Positions 19,822 to 28,786 of a stretch of 64,000 nucleotides of DNA are shown piece after piece. The DNA is from CAYVBW01 sp964588685 (GTDB lineage Bacteria > Patescibacteriota > Microgenomatia > UBA1400 > PJMF01), in the NCBI GenBank assembly GCA_964588685.1, contig CAZPQG010000004.1, forward strand, positions 37,646-101,645. Reading direction: 5' to 3'. Under the pieces are notes generated by a model. That model saw only the letters and a program-made list of their open reading frames with translations, had not been told where the DNA came from and searched no databases. Numbering within the stretch: the first letter of the stretch is position 1; each line of letters starts with the position of its first letter. The position numbers and the translations under genes are program-made.

Positions 19822-21819
19822 ATGATCTCACTCGACCAATTTTTAGCTAAACTGAACAAAAATCAACGCCAAGCTGTAAAACACCAACAAGGTCCGGCTG
19901 TAATTCTTGCCGGTGCAGGCAGCGGTAAAACTAGAGTTCTAACCACCCATGCGGCTTGGCTGATTCAAAAACAAAACATAAACTCAGACAAAATATTATT
20001 GGTCACCTTTACCAACAAAGCTGCCAACGAAATGTTGCAGCGCATTAAACAGTTAACTCAAACTGAATTGCCTTATTCCGGAACTTTTCACAGCTTTTGC
20101 GCCCACATTCTCCGTCAAGAAGGTCATCTCTTGGGCTACTCTCCAAATTTTTTAATCTATGACACTACTGATCAGCAAGCACTGATTAAAGATATCTATA
20201 AAGAAAAAGGCTTGAATTCAAAAAAATTTAAACAAAGCGCTATTAAAGCCATGATTTCAAATGCTAAAAATAATTTATTAGATGCTGACCAGTATGCAGC
20301 TCAAATCAGCAATGAATTTGAAGAAACAGCAGCTAAAGTTTATCGACTTTATCAGCAAAAATTACTAAAGCAAAATGCAGTTGATTTCGACGACTTGTTG
20401 TTTAGCACTGTGGCTTTATTTAAACAGCAGCCGCAAATTTTAACACGCTACCAACAACAATTTGACCACGTGCTGGTTGATGAATATCAGGATACCAATA
20501 AAGCTCAATATCAACTCACCAAACAGCTGGCGCAGCCGCAAAAAAATGTATATGTCGTAGGAGATTTTGCCCAAAGTATTTATGCTTGGCGGGGAGCCGA
20601 TTACCGCAACTTACTTTATCTTAAACAAGACTTTCAACAAATCAAAGAATATCGTTTAGAGCAAAATTATCGCTCCACCCGCCCCATTTTAAAAGCAGCC
20701 ACCAAGCTCATTAGCAATAATTCCACCCACCCCGTTTTAACTCTGTGGACCAAAAATAAAACCGGCCAACCAATAGTCATCACTGAAACAAATTCTTCTT
20801 ATAATGAAGCCGAATTTGTGATTGATCAAATCCGTCAGCTGGAAACTGAATATGACTATCGAGATATGGTAATTTTATATCGAGTTAACGCTCAATCTCG
20901 AGCCTTTGAAGAATTTTTCATTAAAGCTGGTATTCCTTATAAAATTGTAGGCGGTTTTAAATTCTATGAACGTAAAGAAATTAAAGATATGCTGGCTTAC
21001 TTAAGATTGGTAGTCAACGACCAAGATTCTGTAAGTCATGATCGAGCCATTAAACTAGGTAAAAGACGATTTGCTAAGTTTCAAGACTGGCTGGACCAAA
21101 AAAAAGATGAAGAAGAATTCAACTTAGAAAATCCTTATGAACTTCTCAAAGAAATTTTACAAAGTACTCAATATTTAGATAAATTTGATTCTAAAAATCC
21201 GGATCATGAGGAAAGAATTGAAAACGTGCAGGAATTGCTAAATGTGGCTGCTCAATTCGAACACACAACTGTCTTTTTAGAAAACGTCAGCCTAGTGCAA
21301 GACGAACAAATGAAAGATTTGCCGCTTGATCAGACTGACGATCACGTCACCTTAATGAGTTTACATTCAGCTAAAGGTTTGGAATTCCCCATAGTTTTTA
21401 TAGTCGGCTTAGAAGAAGGGCTACTGCCTCACAGCCGCTGTTTACATGATCCGGAAAAATTAGAGGAAGAACGGCGGTTGTGCTATGTCGGTATTACCAG
21501 AGCCAAAGAGCGGCTTTATCTCAGTTATGCCAGCACTCGCTGGCTGTACGGCCGCAGCACTCAATCCCGGCCCAGCCGTTTTTTAAGCCAGCTGCCAACA
21601 GAGAGTACTGTCCGTAAAATTTATTCCGGAGATTTATCAGCCGAGCAATCTCACACCCGTAAAACAAGCTGGACCAAAAAATCGAAGCGCAATAATTATG
21701 CTGAGAACAGCAAAAAAAAAGGTAAAAAATATCGCTTGGGAATTGAAATCAGTGAAGACGAACTGGATGCATTGTTAAATGACGATTTAAAAATTGAAGA
21801 TTTTTTAAATAAAAAATAA
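19822..21819 (+). CDS. uvrD: UvrD/PcrA-type superfamily 1 DNA helicase
   Basis: 665 aa, 3'-5' helicase for repair and replication. Motifs are in order: Q motif LNKNQRQAV, Walker A AGAGSGKT (30-37), TFTNKAANEM, the DExx box VDEYQDTN, QSIYAWRGA, LEQNYRST, then MSLHSAKGLEFP and LCYVGITRAKERLY. The 2A/2B domains are complete though the protein is about 60-80 residues shorter than PcrA. The C-terminal tail (about 605-665) is basic, then acidic, as in PcrA. Transcribed alone from an AT-rich 240-nt gap. Confidence 0.96.
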   Translation: MISLDQFLAKLNKNQRQAVKHQQGPAVILAGAGSGKTRVLTTHAAWLIQKQNINSDKILLVTFTNKAANEMLQRIKQLTQTELPYSGTFHSFCAHILRQEGHLLGYSPNFLIYDTTDQQALIKDIYKEKGLNSKKFKQSAIKAMISNAKNNLLDADQYAAQISNEFEETAAKVYRLYQQKLLKQNAVDFDDLLFSTVALFKQQPQILTRYQQQFDHVLVDEYQDTNKAQYQLTKQLAQPQKNVYVVGDFAQSIYAWRGADYRNLLYLKQDFQQIKEYRLEQNYRSTRPILKAATKLISNNSTHPVLTLWTKNKTGQPIVITETNSSYNEAEFVIDQIRQLETEYDYRDMVILYRVNAQSRAFEEFFIKAGIPYKIVGGFKFYERKEIKDMLAYLRLVVNDQDSVSHDRAIKLGKRRFAKFQDWLDQKKDEEEFNLENPYELLKEILQSTQYLDKFDSKNPDHEERIENVQELLNVAAQFEHTTVFLENVSLVQDEQMKDLPLDQTDDHVTLMSLHSAKGLEFPIVFIVGLEEGLLPHSRCLHDPEKLEEERRLCYVGITRAKERLYLSYASTRWLYGRSTQSRPSRFLSQLPTESTVRKIYSGDLSAEQSHTRKTSWTKKSKRNNYAENSKKKGKKYRLGIEISEDELDALLNDDLKIEDFLNKK

Positions 21820-21887
21820 ACTGTTAGGCTTTTAGTTTTTTACTATCAGACTTATTTTTTTTGCTTTCAAATTTAACTCATATCCTC

Positions 21888-21893
21888 TATAAT
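21888..21893 (+). promoter_or_regulatory. -10 box for FemAB-like gene, 11 nt before start codon
   Basis: TATAAT (21888-21893) lies 11 nt before the ATG at 21905. Transcription would start about 5 nt before the start codon, giving an essentially leaderless mRNA. No Shine-Dalgarno sequence is present. Confidence 0.5.
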
Positions 21894-21904
21894 ACTTTTA
21901 AAAT

Positions 21905-22942
21905 ATGCTAGTCAGACCCATTCATCTTGAAGAAAAAGAACTGTTCAACAGAGTTGCTAATCATCCGGTGCAAGTATGGGAATGGGGCGAATTTCGTCAA
22001 AAAACCGGTAAAAAAATAGAACGAGTTGGCTTTTTTGAAAACGGAGACATCAAAAAAAGTTTACAAGTCAGTTTCCATCCGGTTCCTAAATTTGATCAGT
22101 ACACTATTGGCTACTGTCCGCGGGGTTTTAAGCCCAATGATAATCAGTTATCAGTTTTGAAAGAACTAGGAGAAAAACATAATGCTGTTTTTGTGAAACT
22201 GGAGCCTGATGTAGCTAAGCCGGTTGAAAAAAGAGCTGAATTTAGACCGTTGATAAAATTTTTACTGGATAATAATTGTCAGCCGGGCCGACCTTTTTTC
22301 GCCGAAAACACCTTTCATATTGATCTAACTAAATCAGAAACAGAATTATTTGGCCAACTTAAGAGCAAAACTCGTTATAACGTCAGGCTGGCGCAGCGGA
22401 AGGGGGTAAAAATAGTTGAAGATAGTTCACGTCAAGGATTGGCCATTTATCAAAAAATTGCTAAAGAGACTCGCGAGCGCCAAAATTTCTACCTTCACAC
22501 TCCTGACTATTTTCAAAAAATGTGGGAGCAATTCCAAAATTCAGACATGATTCATATTTTCCATGCTTATTATGATGATACACCTTTAGTATCATGGATC
22601 ATGTTTAAATGGCAGGATACTGTTTATTATCCTTATGGTGCTTCTAGAGATTTACACCGCGATGTTATGGCAAGCAATTTAATGATGTGGGAAATGATCG
22701 CATGGGCCAAAAAGCAAGGAGCTAAAATTTTTGATATGTGGGGCTGCTTAGGACCTAATGCCGATAAGTCAAGCAGCTGGTATGGCTTTCATCGTTTCAA
22801 AAAAGGTTACGGCGGTCAGCTGATGCAGTTTGTCGGCACTTTTGATTTAGTGCTCCAACAGCCGCAATACAAAATTGTAAGTATGCTAGATGATGTTAGA
22901 TGGAAATTCTTAAGAATAAAGTCTAGAATAGGTTTAAATTGA
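21905..22942 (+). CDS. FemAB-like peptidoglycan bridge aminoacyltransferase
   Basis: 345 aa, two GNAT-like halves. FemABX hallmarks are QVWEWGEFRQKTGKKIERVG at the N terminus, LKSKTRYNVRLAQRKGVKI in the middle, and DMWGCLGPN followed by GFHRFKKGYGG and FVGTFDLVL at the end. Family members add amino acids from aminoacyl-tRNA to the stem peptide of lipid II on the cytoplasmic membrane face. The gene fits with the bifunctional PBP encoded at 44818-47870. It ends in TGA. The residue added is unknown. Confidence 0.88.
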   Translation: MLVRPIHLEEKELFNRVANHPVQVWEWGEFRQKTGKKIERVGFFENGDIKKSLQVSFHPVPKFDQYTIGYCPRGFKPNDNQLSVLKELGEKHNAVFVKLEPDVAKPVEKRAEFRPLIKFLLDNNCQPGRPFFAENTFHIDLTKSETELFGQLKSKTRYNVRLAQRKGVKIVEDSSRQGLAIYQKIAKETRERQNFYLHTPDYFQKMWEQFQNSDMIHIFHAYYDDTPLVSWIMFKWQDTVYYPYGASRDLHRDVMASNLMMWEMIAWAKKQGAKIFDMWGCLGPNADKSSSWYGFHRFKKGYGGQLMQFVGTFDLVLQQPQYKIVSMLDDVRWKFLRIKSRIGLN

Positions 22943-23119
22943 TACGTGATTAATTTATTGTAAGTTTTAAAATCCGCAGTGTTTTAACATGGGTTCCTGC
23001 ACAGTTTTTTTCCAACCTGTTTTTAGAACCTGGAAACCTGTTAAAATTAACATTAAAGTATTGAAAAAATCGACAATTACTCAACATTAGCTGCTAACTA
23101 TTAATTATTGGAAATTATT

Positions 23120-23863
23120 ATGAATCAGAAGAATTTTAACCGCATCATGTTGAAAATCGGCGGTGAAGCTTTGCTTGGTAAACGGCAATACGGTATTGAC
23201 CCTCAAGCTGCGCAAGAAATCGCTAAAAAAATCAAAAACATTTATACCAAACATATACAAATTTCTATAGTTATTGGCGGAGGTAATATTTTCCGCGGCG
23301 TAGCAGGTGCAAAAAAAGGCATGGATCGAGCCACAGCGGATTATATGGGCATGCTGGCGACTGTAATGAACGGTTTAGCCTTACAAGATGCATTAGAAAG
23401 CATCGGCATTCCCAGCCGTTTGCAATCAGCATTAGACATGCCGGCTGTAGCTGAACCATTTATCCGCCGTAAAGCTATTAGACACATGGAAAAAGGAAGA
23501 GTCTTGATTCTGGCCGCCGGGACCGGCATGCCTTATGTCACTACCGACACCGGAGCAGCTCTTCATGCTTTGGAATTGCGCTGCGATGTATTAATGAAAG
23601 CCACTAAAGTGGATGGTATTTATGACAAAGATCCTGAGAAAGAAAAATCTGCCCGCCGCTACAAAACCCTTCATTATCAAGATGCAATTGAAAAAGAAAA
23701 TATTCAAGTTATGGACACCACTGCTTTAGCCATGGCTAAAGAAAATAATATGCCGGTTTTAGTCTTTAAATTATTTGAAGCAGATAATTTAGAAAGAGCG
23801 ATTGAAGGTAAAGATATTGGTACCTATATGAGTACTCAAACCAAAACTACTTTTGCTGAATAA
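23120..23863 (+). CDS. pyrH: UMP kinase
   Basis: 247 aa, amino-acid-kinase fold; phosphorylates UMP to UDP with ATP. Motifs: MLKIGGEALLG at the N terminus, VIGGGNIFRG (about 55), the bacterial PyrH signature MLATVMNGLALQDAL, ILAAGTGMPYVTTDTGAAL, and the metal/ATP loop KVDGIYDKDP. The frame is open from a TTG at 23108, but ATG 23120 (MNQKNF) is preferred because family members start just before the MLKIGGE strand. A hairpin at 23882-23908 follows the stop. In many bacteria pyrH sits between tsf and frr; here it stands alone. Confidence 0.96.
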   Translation: MNQKNFNRIMLKIGGEALLGKRQYGIDPQAAQEIAKKIKNIYTKHIQISIVIGGGNIFRGVAGAKKGMDRATADYMGMLATVMNGLALQDALESIGIPSRLQSALDMPAVAEPFIRRKAIRHMEKGRVLILAAGTGMPYVTTDTGAALHALELRCDVLMKATKVDGIYDKDPEKEKSARRYKTLHYQDAIEKENIQVMDTTALAMAKENNMPVLVFKLFEADNLERAIEGKDIGTYMSTQTKTTFAE

Positions 23864-23881
23864 GATTAACGCTACACTATC

Positions 23882-23908
23882 ATTAAACAAAACTACGGTT
23901 TGTTTGAT
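23882..23908 (+). terminator. Hairpin after pyrH
   Basis: A 10-bp stem with one G-T pair (23882-23891 with 23899-23908) and loop ACTACGG, 18 nt after the pyrH stop codon. No T run follows, so it may stabilise the mRNA 3' end rather than terminate. Confidence 0.4.
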
Positions 23909-23968
23909 CAATAATCTTGCATATCTTCTTAAGAGTTTTTAATTATTAATTAAATTATTATCCTAATC

Positions 23969-25018
23969 ATGAAAAAAAATTTTGCTATTAACGGTTTTGG
24001 CCGCATTGGCCGCACCACTTTTAGAATTTGGTGGGAGCAGCAGCGCAATGAGCTCAATTTAGAGACTGTTAATACCTCCGGTTCTATGCCTTTAAAAAGC
24101 TGGGTGCACTTATTAAAATACGACAGTAATTACGGTCATTTTGATCCGGGTATTACTATTGAAGAACACCAATCTAATCAAGAAGTAACTGACGAAGACC
24201 CTGTGCTGGGTTTAATTAAAATAGCTGACCACACTATTACAGTCACAGCTCAAAGGGATCCGGCTAAACTTCCTTGGGAAAAAATGGGGATTGACGTTGT
24301 CTTAGAAGCAACCGGTCATTTTTTAACTAAAGAAGCAGCCAGCGCCCACCTGACAGCCGGAGCAAAAAAAGTTTTGCTCTCAGCACCCGGAAAAAGCGAG
24401 GGTATCAGCACCTCAGTGCGGGGAGTTGTTCCCTTTGATGACAGTCAGGACATTTTTTCCAATGCCTCCTGCACCACCAATTGTGTGGCACCGATCGTTA
24501 AAATTTTAGAAGAAGAAATTGGTCTTAAAAAAGCTGTTCTCAGCACTATTCACGCTTACACGGCCAGTCAAAACTTACTCGACAATTCACATAAAGATTT
24601 GAGAAGAGCTAGAGCAGCAGCGGTTAACGTTATTCCTACTACCACTGGCGCTGCCAAAGCAACCACACAAATTATTCCCGAACTAACCGATTTATTTGAC
24701 GGCATGGCATTCAGAGTGCCACTAGCAACGGGTTCTGTTTCTGATCTAACTTTTGTTACTAACAAAAAAACTGATAAAACAGAGGTTAATCAAATTTTAA
24801 CGCAAGCCGCCCAGTCAGAACGCTGGCAGGGTGTATTGGCAGTCAGTCATGACCCTATTACTTCTTCAGACATTGTGGGCCGAAATGAAGCCGCTATTGT
24901 TGACCTGGAATTCACTCAAGTCATAGCTGATGACTTAGTAAAAGTTATTGCCTGGTACGACAATGAGTGGGGTTATTGCGTACAGCTGCTTAGTCAGCTT
25001 AAAGAGATTAAACTCTAG
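23969..25018 (+). CDS. gap: Glyceraldehyde-3-phosphate dehydrogenase
   Basis: 349 aa. Oxidises glyceraldehyde 3-phosphate to 1,3-bisphosphoglycerate with NAD(P)+. The Rossmann motif is INGFGRIGR; the catalytic Cys is in SNASCTTNC (first Cys about 168) with the partner His in STIHAYTA; NEWGYC near the C terminus binds nicotinamide. Two cofactor positions are unusual. The Asp that normally binds the NAD ribose (Asn-Asp pair after the second strand) is Thr here (residue 36, VNTSG), and the usual Leu-Pro before HKDLRRAR is Asn-Ser (206-207). Both changes resemble NADP-using GAPDHs. Transcribed alone. Confidence 0.96.
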   Translation: MKKNFAINGFGRIGRTTFRIWWEQQRNELNLETVNTSGSMPLKSWVHLLKYDSNYGHFDPGITIEEHQSNQEVTDEDPVLGLIKIADHTITVTAQRDPAKLPWEKMGIDVVLEATGHFLTKEAASAHLTAGAKKVLLSAPGKSEGISTSVRGVVPFDDSQDIFSNASCTTNCVAPIVKILEEEIGLKKAVLSTIHAYTASQNLLDNSHKDLRRARAAAVNVIPTTTGAAKATTQIIPELTDLFDGMAFRVPLATGSVSDLTFVTNKKTDKTEVNQILTQAAQSERWQGVLAVSHDPITSSDIVGRNEAAIVDLEFTQVIADDLVKVIAWYDNEWGYCVQLLSQLKEIKL

Positions 25019-25120
25019 TTCCATAGAGCTCAAACTAAACCGGGTTTGTTTAAAAATTCTAATTTAAGATTATCTTTTTAAGATTGTATTTGCAATCAAA
25101 GTCTACAAGATTCTTATTTT

Positions 25121-26209
25121 ATGGCAAAAATTCTACACACTGCCGACATTCATCTTCAAGAACAAAGTGATGAACGCTGGCAAGCATTAACAACCATCCT
25201 GGACACAGCTCAAGAATTAGGAGTTGATGCTTTAACCATCAGCGGCGATTTATTTGAACAAAATGTAGAAGCTCAAACCTTACGAGGAAAATTGCCGCCC
25301 CTTTTTTCTAAACAAGAATACCGCATTATCATTCTGCCGGGCAATCATGATCTTTACTCTTATGAAACCGGCTTTTATTTTGGAGACAACGTGACCCTGC
25401 TCAATAATTCCGAGCAACAAATTGAATTAAATCAAACTGTCATCACCGGCATCCCGTTTGAACCTCTGTCTGCTGCTGAACTGTATCAAAAAATTGAAAC
25501 CATTAATCAGCAGCTTAATCCTGAAAAAACTAATATTTTATTGTTTCATGGTGAATTAACTGACATTTTTTTTAAGAGCTCAGATTTTGGTGATGAAGGG
25601 GAAAAACGCTATCTGCCTTTAAAGCTTAATTTATTGGCAAATACCAAGTTTGATTATATCTTAGCAGGCCATTTTCATACTAAATTTCATCTAAAACAAA
25701 TACCTAATGAAAGATTGAAACAAGGTGGTTTTTTTGTTTATCCCGGTTCGCCGGTTTCAATTACCAATAAAGAAACGGGCGTCAGACATGCCGCTTTGAT
25801 TCAACCGCAGCAGCCGCCGCAAAAAATAGAACTTGACACTTTTTACTATCAACCTGTGCCGCTGCATTTTTCACCCGATGATGACCAGTCAATCTTAAAA
25901 AAATTTGAAAAAAAATTGCAAAATTTAGATGAAAATGCAGCGGCTTTGTGTCGGGTGGACGGATTTTTTGATCAAAAAAAACTTAAGCTCACTGAGCAAC
26001 AACTAAAAACAAAACTAGAATCAATTATTGAGCAGCATGACGGTATTTTAAAGGAAAAAGATTTTGCAGTTAAAGATATTGCTGCTATTTTAAATAGCGG
26101 CTTATACCAAGCTTTCACAACTAAATTAAAACAAAGCGACTTAGAACAGCAGCAAAAACAGGACTTAAGCCAAACATTTATTAACGCTCTTATGCAAGTT
26201 AATTCATGA
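25121..26209 (+). CDS. YhaO/SbcD-like metallophosphoesterase (DNA repair nuclease)
   Basis: 362 aa. Calcineurin-like phosphoesterase motifs are in order: DIHL (TADIHLQE), GDLFEQN, GNHDLY, an LFHGEL His, and GHFHTKF. These place it in the Mre11/SbcD group of two-metal nucleases. Its stop overlaps the start of the next gene by 4 nt (ATGA), so the two are translationally coupled and very likely form a nuclease-ATPase complex. The partner is YhaN-like, so YhaO is the closer comparison. Substrate unproven. Confidence 0.9.
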   Translation: MAKILHTADIHLQEQSDERWQALTTILDTAQELGVDALTISGDLFEQNVEAQTLRGKLPPLFSKQEYRIIILPGNHDLYSYETGFYFGDNVTLLNNSEQQIELNQTVITGIPFEPLSAAELYQKIETINQQLNPEKTNILLFHGELTDIFFKSSDFGDEGEKRYLPLKLNLLANTKFDYILAGHFHTKFHLKQIPNERLKQGGFFVYPGSPVSITNKETGVRHAALIQPQQPPQKIELDTFYYQPVPLHFSPDDDQSILKKFEKKLQNLDENAAALCRVDGFFDQKKLKLTEQQLKTKLESIIEQHDGILKEKDFAVKDIAAILNSGLYQAFTTKLKQSDLEQQQKQDLSQTFINALMQVNS

Positions 26210-28551
26210 AAATTAAACAATTATTTATCAAGCAATACGGGCCTCTGCAAGACAAAGAATACCATTTTAAACCTGGTTTTAATCTCATTTATGGACTTAA
26301 TGAACAGGGCAAAAGTTTAACTCTTGATGCTTTAATTAAACTTTTATTGGGAAAAAAAAGTAAGTCATTTCAGTTAATTAATCGCGTTGCAGATGATCCG
26401 GCTCAATACGGCGGCTTTGTTAGTTTAGAACACCAAGAAAACGAGCAAACAAAAATAACAAAACTGCAAGGCAAACCTAATTTAACTGATCTGCTGCCCT
26501 TAACTGCTGATGAGTGTGAAAATTTATTAGTAGTGAGAAACAGCGATTTGTCTATCGGCCAAGATCTAACAGAGCAAGATCAATTTTATACCAATCTGAC
26601 TGACCGCTTGACCGGGTTAAAAGCCCAAGAAATTGCTCAAGCCAAACAACAGCTTAGAGCATCAGCCCAAATTACAGATAAAACCAACCACTTTCAAAGC
26701 ACTCAAGAAAATTTGTTACTTGGGGACCGCCTGGAACAAGCCCGACAGTTACTGGCTGAAGAAGGCCCTATCAGCCAGCTCATGCGACAAGATCAACAGC
26801 GGCACTGGTCAGAACTGGAAAACAAATTTTTATTACTCAACCAAAAATTAAAAACTATCAACCGTCAACTTAAACAGCAAAAATTAGCTCAACAAAAGCA
26901 AGAGTATCAATCATTAGATAATAAAATTAAACAGTTTGAGCAACTGCAAAGCAAAATAAAACCTTTTGCTAAAATTAGCCAGGATAAATTAGACGCTTAT
27001 CGCTCACTGCAGCAAAAGTTGGAAAGTCAAAAAGAAATAGGGGAGGAGCTAAGTTCGGAAATCAAAAGTAAAGACAAACAATTATCAGAACTTGAAGCAA
27101 AACTAACTGCAGTCAGCCAAAAAAAAGACCGGCTCAGTCCGACGCAGCAAGAAATTGAAGAGCGCATTCAACCGAAATTAATTCAACTCAAAGAACAAGC
27201 TGCTCACATAAAAGGGCAAAACAAAAGCGCTTGGCGCTTAGCTTTAATTTTAAGTAGTTGTCTGCTCATTGCAGCCACATTAGCTTACTTATTTCAACCC
27301 GGCGCAATTATTTTAATTTTAATCATTTTTTTCTTTGGCACCACCGCAGCCAGTGCTGTTAAATATTTTCTTTTGATTCAACAGAAAAGCAGCCACGACA
27401 CACAGCAAGAACAACTCAGGCTGGAGCTGGCTAAAAACGACATTCAGGTTGAAGGTAAAAACACAGCGCAAATTTTGCAAAAAGCACAACAATTTAAAAA
27501 AGAATTTCAGCACCTTAAGCAGCACTGGTCATCACTGCACACTAAAGAGGATCAACTTAAAAAAGATAAAGCCCGGCTGCAAAAAAAGCTAGCCGCTAAT
27601 CAAGATAAGATTGAAAAAACACAACAGCATATTAATCAGCTGCAGGATCAGTGCCAAGTTGAAACTCTAGCAGAGTTGAAAGAAAAATTAGAAAAAAAAC
27701 AAAAACTGAACACTCAAACCCAAAGTCTTAAAGTTTTACTAACTGAAAAACTAGGCCGGGCTAAACAAAAACAAGCAGATCTTAAATTCTGGCAGCAGCA
27801 ACTCTCTCAAAAAAAACCTTTAAAAAAAGAGGAGCAGAGCACAAAATTTGATGAAGAAAAGTTAGATCAATTGCGCCAAACACAGCAGCAAACTGAGGCA
27901 GACTTACAACGACTCACTCAACAATTGCAGGATTTTAAGGCGGAACTGCAAGAATTACAGAGAAAAATCAATCATGTTTTAAAAAATCGGGAAGAAATTT
28001 TACTGTGCGAAACCATGACTGATTTACTACAAGCAAAAAAAGAACTTGAACAATTTGTACAGTATCATCAAAAACAGCGCTCACAAGCTTTGGCTGTCAT
28101 TAAAATTTTAGACCAAATAGAGGCAGAAGAAAAAGAAAAAGTATCTCAACTATTTGGACCTGACAGCAATATTAGTCAGCATTTTGCCGATATCACCAAC
28201 AACAAATATGATCAAGTTATTTTTGATCAAACTAAAAGCCGTATCAAAGTTAGAGCTAGTGGTGAAGATCAATTTTATTCTGCAGAAAAATTGTCCGGCG
28301 GCGGCTATGATCAGCTTTATTTTGCTATTCGCTTAGGCCTCGGAGAAAAGCTGTTAGGCAAACAGCAGGGTTTTTTTATCCTTGACGACCCTTTTTTAAA
28401 AGCCGACCACGCGCGCTTGCAGCAGCAACTGGACATGCTGTTTGATTTTGTGCAAAAAGGCTGGCAAATCATTTATTTTTCCGCCAAGAATGAAATTAAA
28501 GACTATTTAACAGATAAAGCTCAAAAAATATTTGAAGCCAGTTTAACTTAA
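26206..28551 (+). CDS. YhaN/SbcC-like AAA ATPase with internal membrane segment
   Basis: 781 aa SMC/Rad50-type ATPase. Walker A is GLNEQGKS (about 31-38), followed by a long Gln/Lys-rich coiled coil. Two adjacent hydrophobic helices interrupt it (about 344-395, beginning WRLALILSSCLL). The C-terminal half has the ABC signature KLSGGGYDQ and Walker B FFILDDPF (about 725). Ordinary SbcC/Rad50 has a zinc hook in this position and no TM. Bacillus YhaN has a membrane-spanning segment, so this is probably a membrane-tethered repair complex with the upstream nuclease. Confidence 0.87.
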   Translation: MKIKQLFIKQYGPLQDKEYHFKPGFNLIYGLNEQGKSLTLDALIKLLLGKKSKSFQLINRVADDPAQYGGFVSLEHQENEQTKITKLQGKPNLTDLLPLTADECENLLVVRNSDLSIGQDLTEQDQFYTNLTDRLTGLKAQEIAQAKQQLRASAQITDKTNHFQSTQENLLLGDRLEQARQLLAEEGPISQLMRQDQQRHWSELENKFLLLNQKLKTINRQLKQQKLAQQKQEYQSLDNKIKQFEQLQSKIKPFAKISQDKLDAYRSLQQKLESQKEIGEELSSEIKSKDKQLSELEAKLTAVSQKKDRLSPTQQEIEERIQPKLIQLKEQAAHIKGQNKSAWRLALILSSCLLIAATLAYLFQPGAIILILIIFFFGTTAASAVKYFLLIQQKSSHDTQQEQLRLELAKNDIQVEGKNTAQILQKAQQFKKEFQHLKQHWSSLHTKEDQLKKDKARLQKKLAANQDKIEKTQQHINQLQDQCQVETLAELKEKLEKKQKLNTQTQSLKVLLTEKLGRAKQKQADLKFWQQQLSQKKPLKKEEQSTKFDEEKLDQLRQTQQQTEADLQRLTQQLQDFKAELQELQRKINHVLKNREEILLCETMTDLLQAKKELEQFVQYHQKQRSQALAVIKILDQIEAEEKEKVSQLFGPDSNISQHFADITNNKYDQVIFDQTKSRIKVRASGEDQFYSAEKLSGGGYDQLYFAIRLGLGEKLLGKQQGFFILDDPFLKADHARLQQQLDMLFDFVQKGWQIIYFSAKNEIKDYLTDKAQKIFEASLT

Positions 28552-28634
28552 TAACCCGCAATTCTCAATGTCGGTCGATTGAATCTCGCAATACACAACT
28601 TTCACTCCGGCCGCATTCTTCTTGACAAGCGCTA

Positions 28635-28643
28635 TGTTATAAT
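28635..28643 (+). promoter_or_regulatory. Extended -10 promoter for trigger factor gene
   Basis: TG (28635-28636), one base, then a perfect TATAAT (28638-28643). No good -35 at 17 nt, as is common for extended -10 promoters. The start codon at 28787 is 143 nt away, so the mRNA would have a leader of about 135 nt. Confidence 0.65.
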
Positions 28644-28786
28644 ACGCCCAATCGAGTTAAGCTTAATTAAGCATGGCATTAAACTAGACTAAGAAATTAG
28701 CAATTTAGCTTAAAAAATTAGGAACCAAGTTAAAGCTTGAGTTTTTTAACAATTATTATTAACTATAAAATTAACTGAGGCATAAT

